Assembly: GCA_005798965.1 (NCBI GenBank)
Contig: SYIB01000193.1
Coordinates: 1 to 6,932 of the forward strand
DNA from: Planctomycetia bacterium
GTDB lineage: Bacteria > Planctomycetota > Phycisphaerae > Phycisphaerales > SM1A02
Length of the DNA: 6,932 nucleotides
Direction of reading: 5' to 3'
The position numbers and the translations under genes were made by a program. The notes under the pieces are model-generated. The model did no database searches, was not told where the DNA came from, and saw nothing but the letters and a program-made list of their open reading frames with translations. Positions 1-6,252 of this stretch are shown here, one piece after another (position 1 is the stretch's first letter; each line of letters starts with the position of its first letter).

Positions 1-122
1 GCGGTGGGCGCGGCATGGTCATGTCCGTGCCGCGTGTGGCTGTGGTCATGGTCGTCGTTCTGGCCGCCGCACGAGGCCAGGAGGACGCACGAGAGGAGGA
101 TGGCGCTGTGGAGTGGGTGCAT
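1..122 (-). CDS. His-rich lipoprotein, N-terminal part only
   Basis: The reading frame starts at 122 and runs off the left edge after 40 complete codons. The first 18 residues form a lipoprotein signal with the lipobox LASC (Cys18), followed directly by GGQNDD. The mature part opens with a cluster of six His in twelve residues (25, 27, 29, 32, 34, 36; HDHSHTRHGHDH), typical of zinc, nickel or copper binding. The start is supported by AGAAGGA at 130-136, seven bases upstream, and by the signal peptide. It lies 36 bp after the stop of the second permease, in the same frame, so it is probably the last visible gene of the efflux operon. Inference: a lipid-anchored metal-binding or metal-delivery protein working with the pump. 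The His cluster could also be only a linker before a larger domain outside the window. The signal has no Lys or Arg in its n-region, only His, which is slightly unusual. Confidence 0.7.
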   Translation of the reverse strand, partial: MHPLHSAILLSCVLLASCGGQNDDHDHSHTRHGHDHAAPT

Positions 123-158
123 GGTTGGATCCTTCTGTGGTGGTTCACGAGTGGCGAG

Positions 159-1319
159 TCATGTCGTTCGAAGCGCCTCGGGCGTCGGCAGCCCGATCCA
201 GCGCCAGGTGCTGAGGAAGGCCGCAACGATCGCGACGATGAACCCCGTCACGGCGGCCAGGAGCGTGGCGCGGGCATCGAAGTGCAGGGCGAACGTGCCC
301 ATGCTGAACTCGACGAGCATGCCGCCGAAGAGCCAACGCGCCAGCAGACCGCCGGCCAGTGCGCCGCTCACCGCCACGATCGTGCACTGCAGGAGCACAT
401 CGAGGATGACGGCAGGGCGCGGATAGCCGAGCGTTTCCAGCACCGCGTTCTCGCGCACGCGCTCGCTGAAGGCCGCGGCCAGGGCGCTGGCACCGCCGAG
501 CGCCGCCGCGAGCGCCATGAGCGCGGCGACGACGGCCACGAGCACGCGGACAGGCGCGAAGAAGGCGAGGAGCCCCGAGTAGTAGTCACGCTCGGCAAGG
601 ACCGCGAGTTCGAGGTCCAGCCGCGAGAGCGTGAACGCCTGGACATCGCCGATGGTGGCTCGGTCGAGGTCGACGATGACGCACGAGATCGTCTCGCGGC
701 GCATGAGCGTGGTCAGGTCCTCGATGGGCATCCACCACTCGCCATCGATCGTCGAGCCCGGCGCGCGCATGGTGCCCACGATGCGCAGGGGCACGCCGGC
801 GAGGGTGATCGTGTCGCCGATCGCGGCATCCGGGTCGATGCCGAGCCGGCGCAGGGCACTGCGCCCCGCGAGCACCTCGCCCGCGCCGCGTTCGGGCCAG
901 CGTCCGTCAAGCAGCTGGACCTCGGGGTGCACGAGCAGCGCCGCGGGACCCACGCCGCGTGCAAGGCCGTTGTCGTTGGAGGCATCGCCGCCATGCGCGA
1001 TCGGCAGGGCGACATGGGTCTCGGCGCTCACATGCTCCATGCCGGCCGTCCGCCGAATGCCCTGCACGCTCGCCGACAGGATGCCGGGCACGCGCGCACC
1101 GATCTCGCTGCGCTCGAGCGATTCCTCGCTGCCGGCACCCATCACGATCACGCGCGACGGCGATGCCGACGCGCCGAGCGCCGACTCCATCCCCTGGAGG
1201 AACGCCGACGCAGTCGCGATGAGCGCGCCCGCAACGAGCGATCCGAGCAGCGCCAGCAGCGTCCGCGTGCGCCCGCGCGACAGGCCGCGCAGCGAGTACT
1301 CGAGCGGCAGCGCTCTCAT
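159..1319 (-). CDS. FtsX-type ABC transporter permease (permease B)
   Basis: This 386-residue protein has the MacB/FtsX layout: a basic N-terminus (RGLSRGRTRT), a first membrane helix at about 20-42, a periplasmic domain at about 43-250, and three C-terminal helices at about 252-283, 303-333 and 351-374. RVRENAVLETLGYP (287-300) corresponds to the coupling segment that contacts the ATPase in this family, usually REIAVLRxxG. The end, GLPTPEALRTT, is the usual P-x-EALR tail. The start at 1319 is chosen because it overlaps the stop of permease A as ATGA, has GAGG at 1326-1329, and begins the family-like MRALPLEYSLRGL. An upstream in-frame extension to 1505 would run through permease A coding sequence and looks like shadow translation. 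It differs clearly from permease A, so the two probably form a heterodimer served by the one ATPase. Substrate is not shown by the sequence. Confidence 0.9.
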   Translation of the reverse strand: MRALPLEYSLRGLSRGRTRTLLALLGSLVAGALIATASAFLQGMESALGASASPSRVIVMGAGSEESLERSEIGARVPGILSASVQGIRRTAGMEHVSAETHVALPIAHGGDASNDNGLARGVGPAALLVHPEVQLLDGRWPERGAGEVLAGRSALRRLGIDPDAAIGDTITLAGVPLRIVGTMRAPGSTIDGEWWMPIEDLTTLMRRETISCVIVDLDRATIGDVQAFTLSRLDLELAVLAERDYYSGLLAFFAPVRVLVAVVAALMALAAALGGASALAAAFSERVRENAVLETLGYPRPAVILDVLLQCTIVAVSGALAGGLLARWLFGGMLVEFSMGTFALHFDARATLLAAVTGFIVAIVAAFLSTWRWIGLPTPEALRTT

Positions 1320-2470
1320 GAGCCCCCTCGCAGCAGGTCGACCAGTCGCGCGCGCGAGGCGCTCCAGGCCGGCACCGCGGTGGCGAGCAGCCCCGCCGCG
1401 AGTGCCGCGGAGGCCGCGATCATGAAGATCGTCGGGTCGAGCCGTGGCGAGATCGACACGCCTTCCATGGTGAAGGCGAGTCCCGCACGGCTCAGTCCCA
1501 GCCACGCCGCGCCCGCACCCAGCAGGCCGCCGAGCGCACCCACCAGCGCACCCTCGGCGAGCACGATCGCGCTGATGCCGCCATCGGTGAAGCCCAGCGT
1601 GCGCAGCACCGCGAACTCGCGCGAGCGGTGGCGGGTGATGTTGACCATCGTGGTGGCCAGGAGGCCGAAGGCCGCGAGCACCGCCCCGGCGCCGATCAGG
1701 GAGCTGAAGCCGGCGAGGGCCACCACATCGCGTGCCGCCCGGGCCACGAAGGCGGTCTGCGGGCGCGTCGCGGTCGGAGACTCGTCGGCGCGGAAGCGCT
1801 CATCGATCGCGCGCGCGACCTCGTCGAGGCGGGTCGGGTCGCTGACGACGACGTCGAACTGCGTCACGATGCCTCCGGTGCCACCGCGTGCCGCGCGTTC
1901 CTGCAGGTACGCCAGGTGCGTGACCGCGCTGTTGCGCCACTGCGGGTCGTCGCTCTCCAGGATCCCGTCGATGACGACATCGATGCCTGCCGCCGTGAGC
2001 GACGAACCGACCCTGAGCCCACGACGGGTCGCGAGCTCGCGACCGACCAGTGCACCATTGCCGTGACCGGCCCACGTGTCGATGGAGCCCTCGACGAGCC
2101 GTGGAGCCATCGCGCGCAAGTCATCGACCGGCACGCCACGGAAGGTCACCACATCGAGCGAGGCACGGCAGTTCGAGACGATGATCTTCACGGGGATCAC
2201 GGCCGCGACCCCCGGCAGCTCCTCGATCTGACGGTCGTAGCGCTGCGGCAGGGCGCTCGCGAATGGGCAGAAGCGGTTCTCCCGGTAGACGACCAGCCGC
2301 GTCTCGCCAGCGCGCGTGGTGGTGGCGTCGCGCACACCGAGGTCGATGCATGCGATGGATGCGGCGAGCGCCGTGGTCAGCGCGACACCGGCCACGAGGG
2401 CGACGGTGCGCAGCCGCTGGCGCCGCGCGCTGCGGAGGGCGTATCGGATCCGTGCGGACAGGGCGCTCAT
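1316..2470 (-). CDS. FtsX-type ABC transporter permease (permease A)
   Basis: This 384-residue inner-membrane permease belongs to the MacB/LolC/FtsX superfamily. Helix 1 is at about 21-45 after a basic start (ARIRYALRSARRQRLR). The periplasmic domain spans about 46-250, and helices 2-4 lie at about 251-278, 298-327 and 348-370. HRSREFAVLRTLGF (281-294) is a textbook FtsX coupling motif, and the tail PAWSASRARLVDLLRGG matches the usual C-terminus. The periplasmic domain opens with NRFCPF and later has SNCRASLDVVTFRGVP, which puts Cys68 and Cys101 in what look like conserved positions; from memory, related planctomycete permeases share them. They could form a disulfide or bind metal. The start at 2470 overlaps the ATPase stop as ATGA and has AGGAGG at 2478-2483, seven bases upstream. 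It is expected to work with permease B and the ATPase as the motor of a tripartite pump. Confidence 0.92.
   Translation of the reverse strand: MSALSARIRYALRSARRQRLRTVALVAGVALTTALAASIACIDLGVRDATTTRAGETRLVVYRENRFCPFASALPQRYDRQIEELPGVAAVIPVKIIVSNCRASLDVVTFRGVPVDDLRAMAPRLVEGSIDTWAGHGNGALVGRELATRRGLRVGSSLTAAGIDVVIDGILESDDPQWRNSAVTHLAYLQERAARGGTGGIVTQFDVVVSDPTRLDEVARAIDERFRADESPTATRPQTAFVARAARDVVALAGFSSLIGAGAVLAAFGLLATTMVNITRHRSREFAVLRTLGFTDGGISAIVLAEGALVGALGGLLGAGAAWLGLSRAGLAFTMEGVSISPRLDPTIFMIAASAALAAGLLATAVPAWSASRARLVDLLRGGS
1326..1329 (-). promoter_or_regulatory. Ribosome binding site of permease B
   Basis: GAGG, six bases before the ATG at 1319 and inside the 3' end of permease A. It supports the start that overlaps the previous stop rather than the longer in-frame extension. 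Confidence 0.55.
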
Positions 2471-3153
2471 CGCGTGGCCTCCTGGACGGCGAGCCGTCCC
2501 TTCTCGAGTCGCACGGTGCGCTGGGCACGTCGGGCGATGGAATCGTCGTGCGTCACCATCACGATCGTCTGGCCGCGCTCGGTGTGGAGCCGGCCGAACA
2601 GGTCCATCACCGCATCGGCATTCGTACGGTCGTGGTCCCCGGTCGGCTCGTCCGCCCGGAGCAGCGTGGGCGGGGTCACCAGCGCGGGGGCGTTGGCTAC
2701 GCGCTGTTCATGGCCGCCTGAGAGCTGGCGGGGCTGGTGGGCATGGCGCTCGGCCAGGTCCACCGACTCGAGCGCCTCGACCACACGTCGATGCCGCTCT
2801 GCCGCGGTGAGGTCATGCAGCAGGAGCGGCAGTTCCACGTTCTCGTAGGCCGACAGCACAGGCACGAGGTTGTAGAGCTGGAAGACGTAGCCCACGTGGC
2901 GCGACCGCCACTGCGCGAGCTGGTTGCGATCGAGCTGCGCAAGGTCGGTCCCGTCGACGAGCAGTTCACCCGACGTGGCCCGATCGATGCCAGCGAGCAG
3001 GTTGAGCAGCGTGGTCTTGCCGCTGCCGCTGGGACCCATGAGCGCGGTGTAGGAACCGCGTTCGATCGACAGGTCGAGGTGGTCGAGCACGTGCACCGCT
3101 TCGCCCCCGCGCTCGTAATCCTTGCACAGCAATCGGCATTCGATGAGGCTCAT
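2467..3153 (-). CDS. MacB/LolD-type ABC transporter ATPase with altered signature region
   Basis: This 228-residue ATPase is the usual length for stand-alone LolD/MacB-type subunits. It hydrolyses ATP on the cytoplasmic side to drive the two FtsX permeases. Visible motifs are Walker A GPSGSGKT (40-47), the Q-loop VFQLYNLVPVLSAYENVELPL split around Gln92, the signature LSGGH (144-148), Walker B LLRADE (164-169), the D-loop region (173-175) and the H-loop VMVTHD with His202. The start at 3153 is fixed by AAGGAGG at 3161-3167 and the ATGA overlap with the adaptor; the in-frame extension to 3258 reads through the adaptor's end. Odd point: between 144 and 183 several near-invariant residues differ. 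LSGGQ/E is LSGGH, VAIARAL is VANAPAL, LLLADE is LLRADE and the GNLD after Walker B is GDHD. Catalytic Lys46, Glu169 and His202 remain, so activity is possible but uncertain. The frame is intact. Confidence 0.92.
   Translation of the reverse strand: MSLIECRLLCKDYERGGEAVHVLDHLDLSIERGSYTALMGPSGSGKTTLLNLLAGIDRATSGELLVDGTDLAQLDRNQLAQWRSRHVGYVFQLYNLVPVLSAYENVELPLLLHDLTAAERHRRVVEALESVDLAERHAHQPRQLSGGHEQRVANAPALVTPPTLLRADEPTGDHDRTNADAVMDLFGRLHTERGQTIVMVTHDDSIARRAQRTVRLEKGRLAVQEATR
2478..2483 (-). promoter_or_regulatory. Ribosome binding site of permease A
   Basis: AGGAGG, seven bases before the ATG at 2470, inside the end of the ATPase gene. A strong site that fixes the start. Confidence 0.75.
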
Positions 3154-4343
3154 GGCGTTTCCTCCTTGGGAGCGATGCGCGTGCCGTCGGGGAGCGACGC
3201 ATGCGATGGATGCACGATCACCTCGCCGGGCCGGATCCCATCTCCGGCGACCAGCCATCCGTCGCCGGTGTCGGTCACTTCGCCCAGATCGACGCGGCGC
3301 AGGAAGCCCGCATCCATGACGAGCGCGGTGGCGCGCGTTCCATCGCGCACGACCCAGTCCGACGGCACGACCACCTGCGTGCGAGTGGTGGCGGCACTCG
3401 ATCCCGGCACCATGATGCGCACGCGCGTGAGCGTGTCCGGCCGCAGCAGGCCGTCGGCATCGTCAAGGCCGATCTTGATCTGCAGCGTGTTCTTGGCGAT
3501 GTCGGCGCGGAAGCCGCCCACGAGGACCGTGCCGTGGAACGTTCGCCCCTTGAAGGCATCGACCGTGACCTCGGCGAGCTGGCCAGGCATCACGCTGCCT
3601 GCATCCGCGAGCGGCACGTCGCAGCGCACCTGCACCATGGCTGGATCGAAGAGCGCGAACATCGCGCCTTCGTTCTCCATGTCGCCACCCACTCGCTCGC
3701 CAGGCTCCACGCGGCGTTCGAAGATCACGCCATCGATCGGTGCGACCACGCTGCACCGCTCGACCTCGAGTACGGCGCGTTCCCATGCCCCTCGCGCCAT
3801 GAGTTCGGCGCCCTCGGCGCGGGCGAGTTGCGCTGCCGCAAGGTCGACGTCGACTTGCGCGGCCTCGCCGACGCTGAGGCGCGCCTCGGCCAGGGTGTGC
3901 TGCAGTCGAGCCTGCGCAGACTCGGCGCGCGCCATGGCGTACGCACCGGCGGCCTGCTGCTCGGCCTCTTCGTACGGCCGCGCATCGATGGTGGCGAGCA
4001 CCTGTCCGGCCTTCACGGCATCACCCTCGATCGCCTTGACCGAGGTGACCGTGCCGTCGACGAGGCCCGGGACCAGCGTGGCGTACGGACGAGCCTCGAT
4101 CCAGCCCGGCGCCTGAACGATGCTGCCGGCGAAGGACGATCCGAGTTCGCGCGCGACCGCCCGCGTGATCGCGACGGGCTGTGGCCGACCGAGCCAGAAC
4201 ACGATGAGCGCGACGAGGCCGCTGATCGCGCCTGCCCAGACGCCGAAGGCGAAGAGTCGCGTCGCACGGCGGTTGGGCGGCGGGATCATGGCGGGTTGCA
4301 TCATGCGCGGCGACTGGGCTGCTGGCGGGGTCATGTCGGTCAT
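3150..4343 (-). CDS. HlyD/MacA-family periplasmic adaptor (membrane fusion protein)
   Basis: This 397-residue adaptor links the inner-membrane permeases to the outer-membrane channel. A cytoplasmic, Met- and Pro-rich N-terminus (Met 1, 4, 14, 15, 19) precedes one membrane anchor at about 29-51. Next come the first barrel-sandwich half (about 80-120; GTVTSVKAIEGDAVKAGQVL is the lipoyl-like signature), a helical hairpin at about 122-195, the second half (APIDGVIFERRVEPGERV, 201-218), a beta-barrel at about 235-315 with DVPLADAGSV and ADIAKNTLQIKI, and a membrane-proximal domain to the end. These beta-barrel motifs are like those of adaptors of both RND and ABC pumps. The start at 4343 is chosen for GGAGGG at 4351-4356, seven bases away, and the ATGA overlap with the channel gene. 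The extension to 4421 is Arg-rich and reads channel-gene DNA in another frame. It is anchored by a helix rather than lipid, as is common for ABC partners. Confidence 0.93.
   Translation of the reverse strand: MTDMTPPAAQSPRMMQPAMIPPPNRRATRLFAFGVWAGAISGLVALIVFWLGRPQPVAITRAVARELGSSFAGSIVQAPGWIEARPYATLVPGLVDGTVTSVKAIEGDAVKAGQVLATIDARPYEEAEQQAAGAYAMARAESAQARLQHTLAEARLSVGEAAQVDVDLAAAQLARAEGAELMARGAWERAVLEVERCSVVAPIDGVIFERRVEPGERVGGDMENEGAMFALFDPAMVQVRCDVPLADAGSVMPGQLAEVTVDAFKGRTFHGTVLVGGFRADIAKNTLQIKIGLDDADGLLRPDTLTRVRIMVPGSSAATTRTQVVVPSDWVVRDGTRATALVMDAGFLRRVDLGEVTDTGDGWLVAGDGIRPGEVIVHPSHASLPDGTRIAPKEETP
3161..3167 (-). promoter_or_regulatory. Ribosome binding site of the ABC ATPase
   Basis: AAGGAGG, a full Shine-Dalgarno match seven bases before the ATG at 3153. 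It sits inside the last codons of the adaptor and excludes the longer in-frame start at 3258. Confidence 0.8.
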
Positions 4344-5674
4344 CGCGCAGCCCTCCGTCCGGCGTCCTGCGCCAGGTCGAGCCCGGCGCTTGCAGCCACG
4401 CGTTCGGAGGCGGCGATGCACGCGTTGGCGTGGGCCATCAGCACTTCAGCCTCGGCATCGATGCAGGCCATGCGCACCTGATCGCGCTCCTTGGTGGTGG
4501 CTGCGCCCCGCTGGGCGAGGGTGCGCAGCCGTTCATGCTGGGCCCGTGCGGCGTGGAGCGCGGTGCGCTCAAGCGCCTCGGCGGCGATGCGTGCCGAGGC
4601 CTCGCGGTCGAGCGCATCGGCGAGGCGCACGTGCGCCTGCTGCAGAGCCGCCTCTGCGCGCAAGGCGGCCGATTCGTCCATGAGTGTCGCACGTTCGTCA
4701 CGCGTGGCGCCTTCTGCCCCGATCGGTAGGGCGAACTGCAGCACGATGGGGATGGCCTTCATGTCCTCTTCGTCCTGCATGTAGCCCGTGCCGATGTTGG
4801 CGTTCTGCGCGAGCCCCGAACGGACCAGGTCGGCCTCGATGCGTGTGGCCGCTGCCAGGGCGATCGCCATGCGTGCGGCCGGCGCATCAGCGCTGTCGGC
4901 GAGCAGTCCGGGCTCCGGCAGGGGAGGCAGTTCTGGGCGCTCGAGGGTCCAGGTCGCACCCTCGCGTGCGCAGCCCATCGATGCGGCGAGCGCGCGCACG
5001 GCGGTGGAGTGAGCGGCACGCGCCCGCTCGAGCTGGGCCCGCGACGATGCGAGCATCGCAGCGCCAGCCTGGTCGCGGCGCGTCGAGGCCAGGCCCTTCG
5101 AGGCCAGAGCGCTTTCGCGGTCCGCCTCGACCTGGGCAAGCGCAAAGCGCGCCTCAGCCAGCCGGAGCGACTCCTGCGCGCGCCAAGCCATCGCGTGGCG
5201 CTCACGGACCGTTGCCGAGAGCGTCGCCGCAGCGTCGATCGCTGCCAGGTGCGCGGCCTGTGCGCGAAGGCTTGCGATGTCCATGCGGTCCTGGCGCGTG
5301 ACGAGGTCGCTGAGCGATGCCGTGAGCAGCGCCAGGATCGGCACGGTTGCGGTGTCGGTCAGCGGCGCACCGATTTCAAGCATCACCATCGGTGTCGGTC
5401 CGAGCGCCACGGCATCGACAGCCAGTGCGGCATCGTGCGCGGCGAGCACGTCAGCGCGAAAGGCGGGATTGCGCGCGAGCGCGGCGGCGATGGCGGTCCT
5501 GGCCGCCAGCGGTTGGTCGGTCGGCGGCAGCGCGGCGCTCGGTGCGGCGCTGCCATCAAGCGCGACGGTGGCGAGGTCATCCTCGAGCCCGGCGCGCGAG
5601 GCATCGTGGCGGTCGGTGGCAGTGCAGGCTGCAGCAAGGATCGTGGCTGCGGCCGCAAGCAGGTGCTTGGGCAT
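4340..5674 (-). CDS. TolC-type outer-membrane efflux factor
   Basis: This 444-residue protein, very rich in Ala, has the TolC/OprM layout: two similar halves, each a short beta-hairpin stretch (around 93-106 and 290-320) and long amphipathic helices (about 120-235 and 322-432). The second half includes QRGAATTKERDQVRMACIDA, typical of the last TolC helices. It forms the trans-envelope exit duct docked by the adaptor. The N-terminus (MPKHLLAAAATILAAAC) is a signal peptide with a plausible but weak lipobox (AAAC, Cys17; Leu is at -4 rather than -3), as in lipid-anchored OprM/CusC-type channels. The start at 5674 is supported by AAGGA at 5680-5684 and by the signal. Ten further in-frame codons upstream would put a polar, charged stretch (MHQPTDRRTT) before the signal. 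It is first of the five coupled genes, 78 bp after the Cys-rich gene. Confidence 0.88.
   Translation of the reverse strand: MPKHLLAAAATILAAACTATDRHDASRAGLEDDLATVALDGSAAPSAALPPTDQPLAARTAIAAALARNPAFRADVLAAHDAALAVDAVALGPTPMVMLEIGAPLTDTATVPILALLTASLSDLVTRQDRMDIASLRAQAAHLAAIDAAATLSATVRERHAMAWRAQESLRLAEARFALAQVEADRESALASKGLASTRRDQAGAAMLASSRAQLERARAAHSTAVRALAASMGCAREGATWTLERPELPPLPEPGLLADSADAPAARMAIALAAATRIEADLVRSGLAQNANIGTGYMQDEEDMKAIPIVLQFALPIGAEGATRDERATLMDESAALRAEAALQQAHVRLADALDREASARIAAEALERTALHAARAQHERLRTLAQRGAATTKERDQVRMACIDAEAEVLMAHANACIAASERVAASAGLDLAQDAGRRAAR
4351..4356 (-). promoter_or_regulatory. Ribosome binding site of the adaptor gene
   Basis: GGAGGG, seven bases before the ATG at 4343 and inside the end of the channel gene. 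It decides for this start over one 26 codons upstream. Confidence 0.75.
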
Positions 5675-5679
5675 GGTGG

Positions 5680-5684
5680 TCCTT
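5680..5684 (-). promoter_or_regulatory. Ribosome binding site of the channel gene
   Basis: AAGGA, five bases before the ATG at 5674, in the gap after the hairpin. It supports the start that places the signal peptide at the very N-terminus. Confidence 0.65.
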
Positions 5685-5712
5685 CGGTCTGTGGGTTGAT
5701 GCACGCGACAGC

Positions 5713-5736
5713 GCCGCAGCCCAACAGGGGTGCGGC
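5713..5736 (-). other. Strong hairpin between the Cys-rich gene and the channel gene
   Basis: GCCGCA (5713-5718) pairs perfectly with TGCGGC (5731-5736). After one G/G mismatch, CCC (5720-5722) pairs with GGG (5727-5729), leaving the loop AACA. In the minus-strand transcript it lies 16 bases after the Cys-rich stop and 28 bases before the channel gene's ribosome binding site. No T-run follows on the minus strand, so it is not a canonical intrinsic terminator. It may act as a processing or stability element, or a weak attenuator that sets different levels for the Cys-rich protein and the pump. Confidence 0.5.
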
Positions 5737-5752
5737 AACGATCGGTGCGGAC

Positions 5753-6199
5753 TCACACCGTCAGGATGCAGAGCAGCGGCAGGACGCGGTCCGGTGGGGG
5801 ATGCCACACCGAACCGGCGATGCAGGCAGCCGACGCGACGATGGCATCGGCTGGCGTGACCATCAGCAGGGTGCCGAGCAGATCGACGTGCAGCGTGAGG
5901 GCCTCAGCCAGTGGGTCGGCCGGAGCGTGATCGAGCGCCTTGTCGCAGCAGCCGCCGCAGCGGCCCTTGCCGGAAGGTTCGGGCGCTCCATCGTGGCAGG
6001 GCTCGTCACCCGCTTGGTTCATGTCCTGCTGCATGGTGCAGCAGGATGGCGCCACGTTCTCGGGCCTGCAGCACGAGGGTTGCTCGGCGGCGCAGCACGC
6101 GGGCGCGGCGTTCATGCCCAGCGCCGAAGCGAGCGCCTTCCACTGGCAGCAGCAGAGGGCGACCCAGAGCGCAAGAAGATGCACCGCCACGCGACGCAT
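5753..6199 (-). CDS. Small secreted Cys-rich protein, putative metal-binding
   Basis: This 148-residue protein has an N-terminal signal (MRRVAVHLLALWVALCCC, probable cleavage after ALASA, about residue 26). A Cys-rich middle has three P-x-CC units at 33-36, 41-44 and 51-54, then Cys68-His69 and CGGCC (81-85). The C-terminal third is more hydrophobic and ends in HPPPDRVLPLL plus a short tail. There are fifteen Cys in all, three of them in the signal. No family is recognised with certainty. The architecture (signal, Cys/His-rich centre, short hydrophobic end with a Pro-Pro motif) recalls CopL or DUF2946 proteins found beside copper-resistance genes, but that is resemblance only. The start at 6199 is chosen because it begins the signal peptide; no Shine-Dalgarno precedes it. 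In-frame extension to 6532 would cross the divergent promoter region and antisense DUF481 coding DNA. It is promoter-proximal to the pump genes, so a sensing, buffering or regulatory role for the cargo is plausible. Confidence 0.75.
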   Translation of the reverse strand: MRRVAVHLLALWVALCCCQWKALASALGMNAAPACCAAEQPSCCRPENVAPSCCTMQQDMNQAGDEPCHDGAPEPSGKGRCGGCCDKALDHAPADPLAEALTLHVDLLGTLLMVTPADAIVASAACIAGSVWHPPPDRVLPLLCILTV

Positions 6200-6205
6200 G
6201 AGAGG

Positions 6206-6233
6206 AGTGTAACGTGTCCGTCCCCGTCGGCAA
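6206..6233 (-). promoter_or_regulatory. Promoter-like element for the Cys-rich gene, possibly leaderless
   Basis: Read on the minus strand, TTGCCG (6233-6228; four of six bases match TTGACA) is separated by 16 bases from TACACT (6211-6206; four of six match TATAAT). Only six bases (CCTCTC) lie between the -10 and the ATG at 6199, so transcription would start at or next to the A of the start codon. This fits the absence of a ribosome binding site. Weak matches are easy to find by chance, so the call rests mainly on position. Confidence 0.4.
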
Positions 6234-6252
6234 GGATCGCTACGGGATTTCC

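Noticed and set aside
123..158. Terminator or promoter in the gap after permease B
   Set aside because: The 36 bases show a ribosome binding site for the next gene but no stem with a T-run and no convincing -35/-10 pair.
15..2066. Long plus-strand open frame of 683 codons opposite the permeases
   Set aside because: It is antisense to two well-recognised FtsX permeases. Its translation is rich in Arg, Ala, His, Glu and Asp with no domain, as expected for a shadow frame in GC-rich DNA.
2348..3213. Exact 15-bp direct repeat GCATGCGATGGATGC at 2348-2362 and 3199-3213
   Set aside because: Both copies lie in coding DNA but are read in different frames (ASIAC in permease A, HPSHA in the adaptor). 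There is no third copy or flanking structure that I could see, so chance is the simplest explanation.
2737..4116. Plus-strand open frame of 459 codons opposite the ATPase and adaptor
   Set aside because: Its content is Ser, Arg, Pro and Thr-rich shadow translation, and the opposite strand has canonical ABC and HlyD motifs with good ribosome sites.
5713..5736. Intrinsic terminator between the Cys-rich and channel genes
   Set aside because: The stem is strong, but no T-run follows on either strand, so it is recorded as a hairpin of unknown role and not as a terminator.
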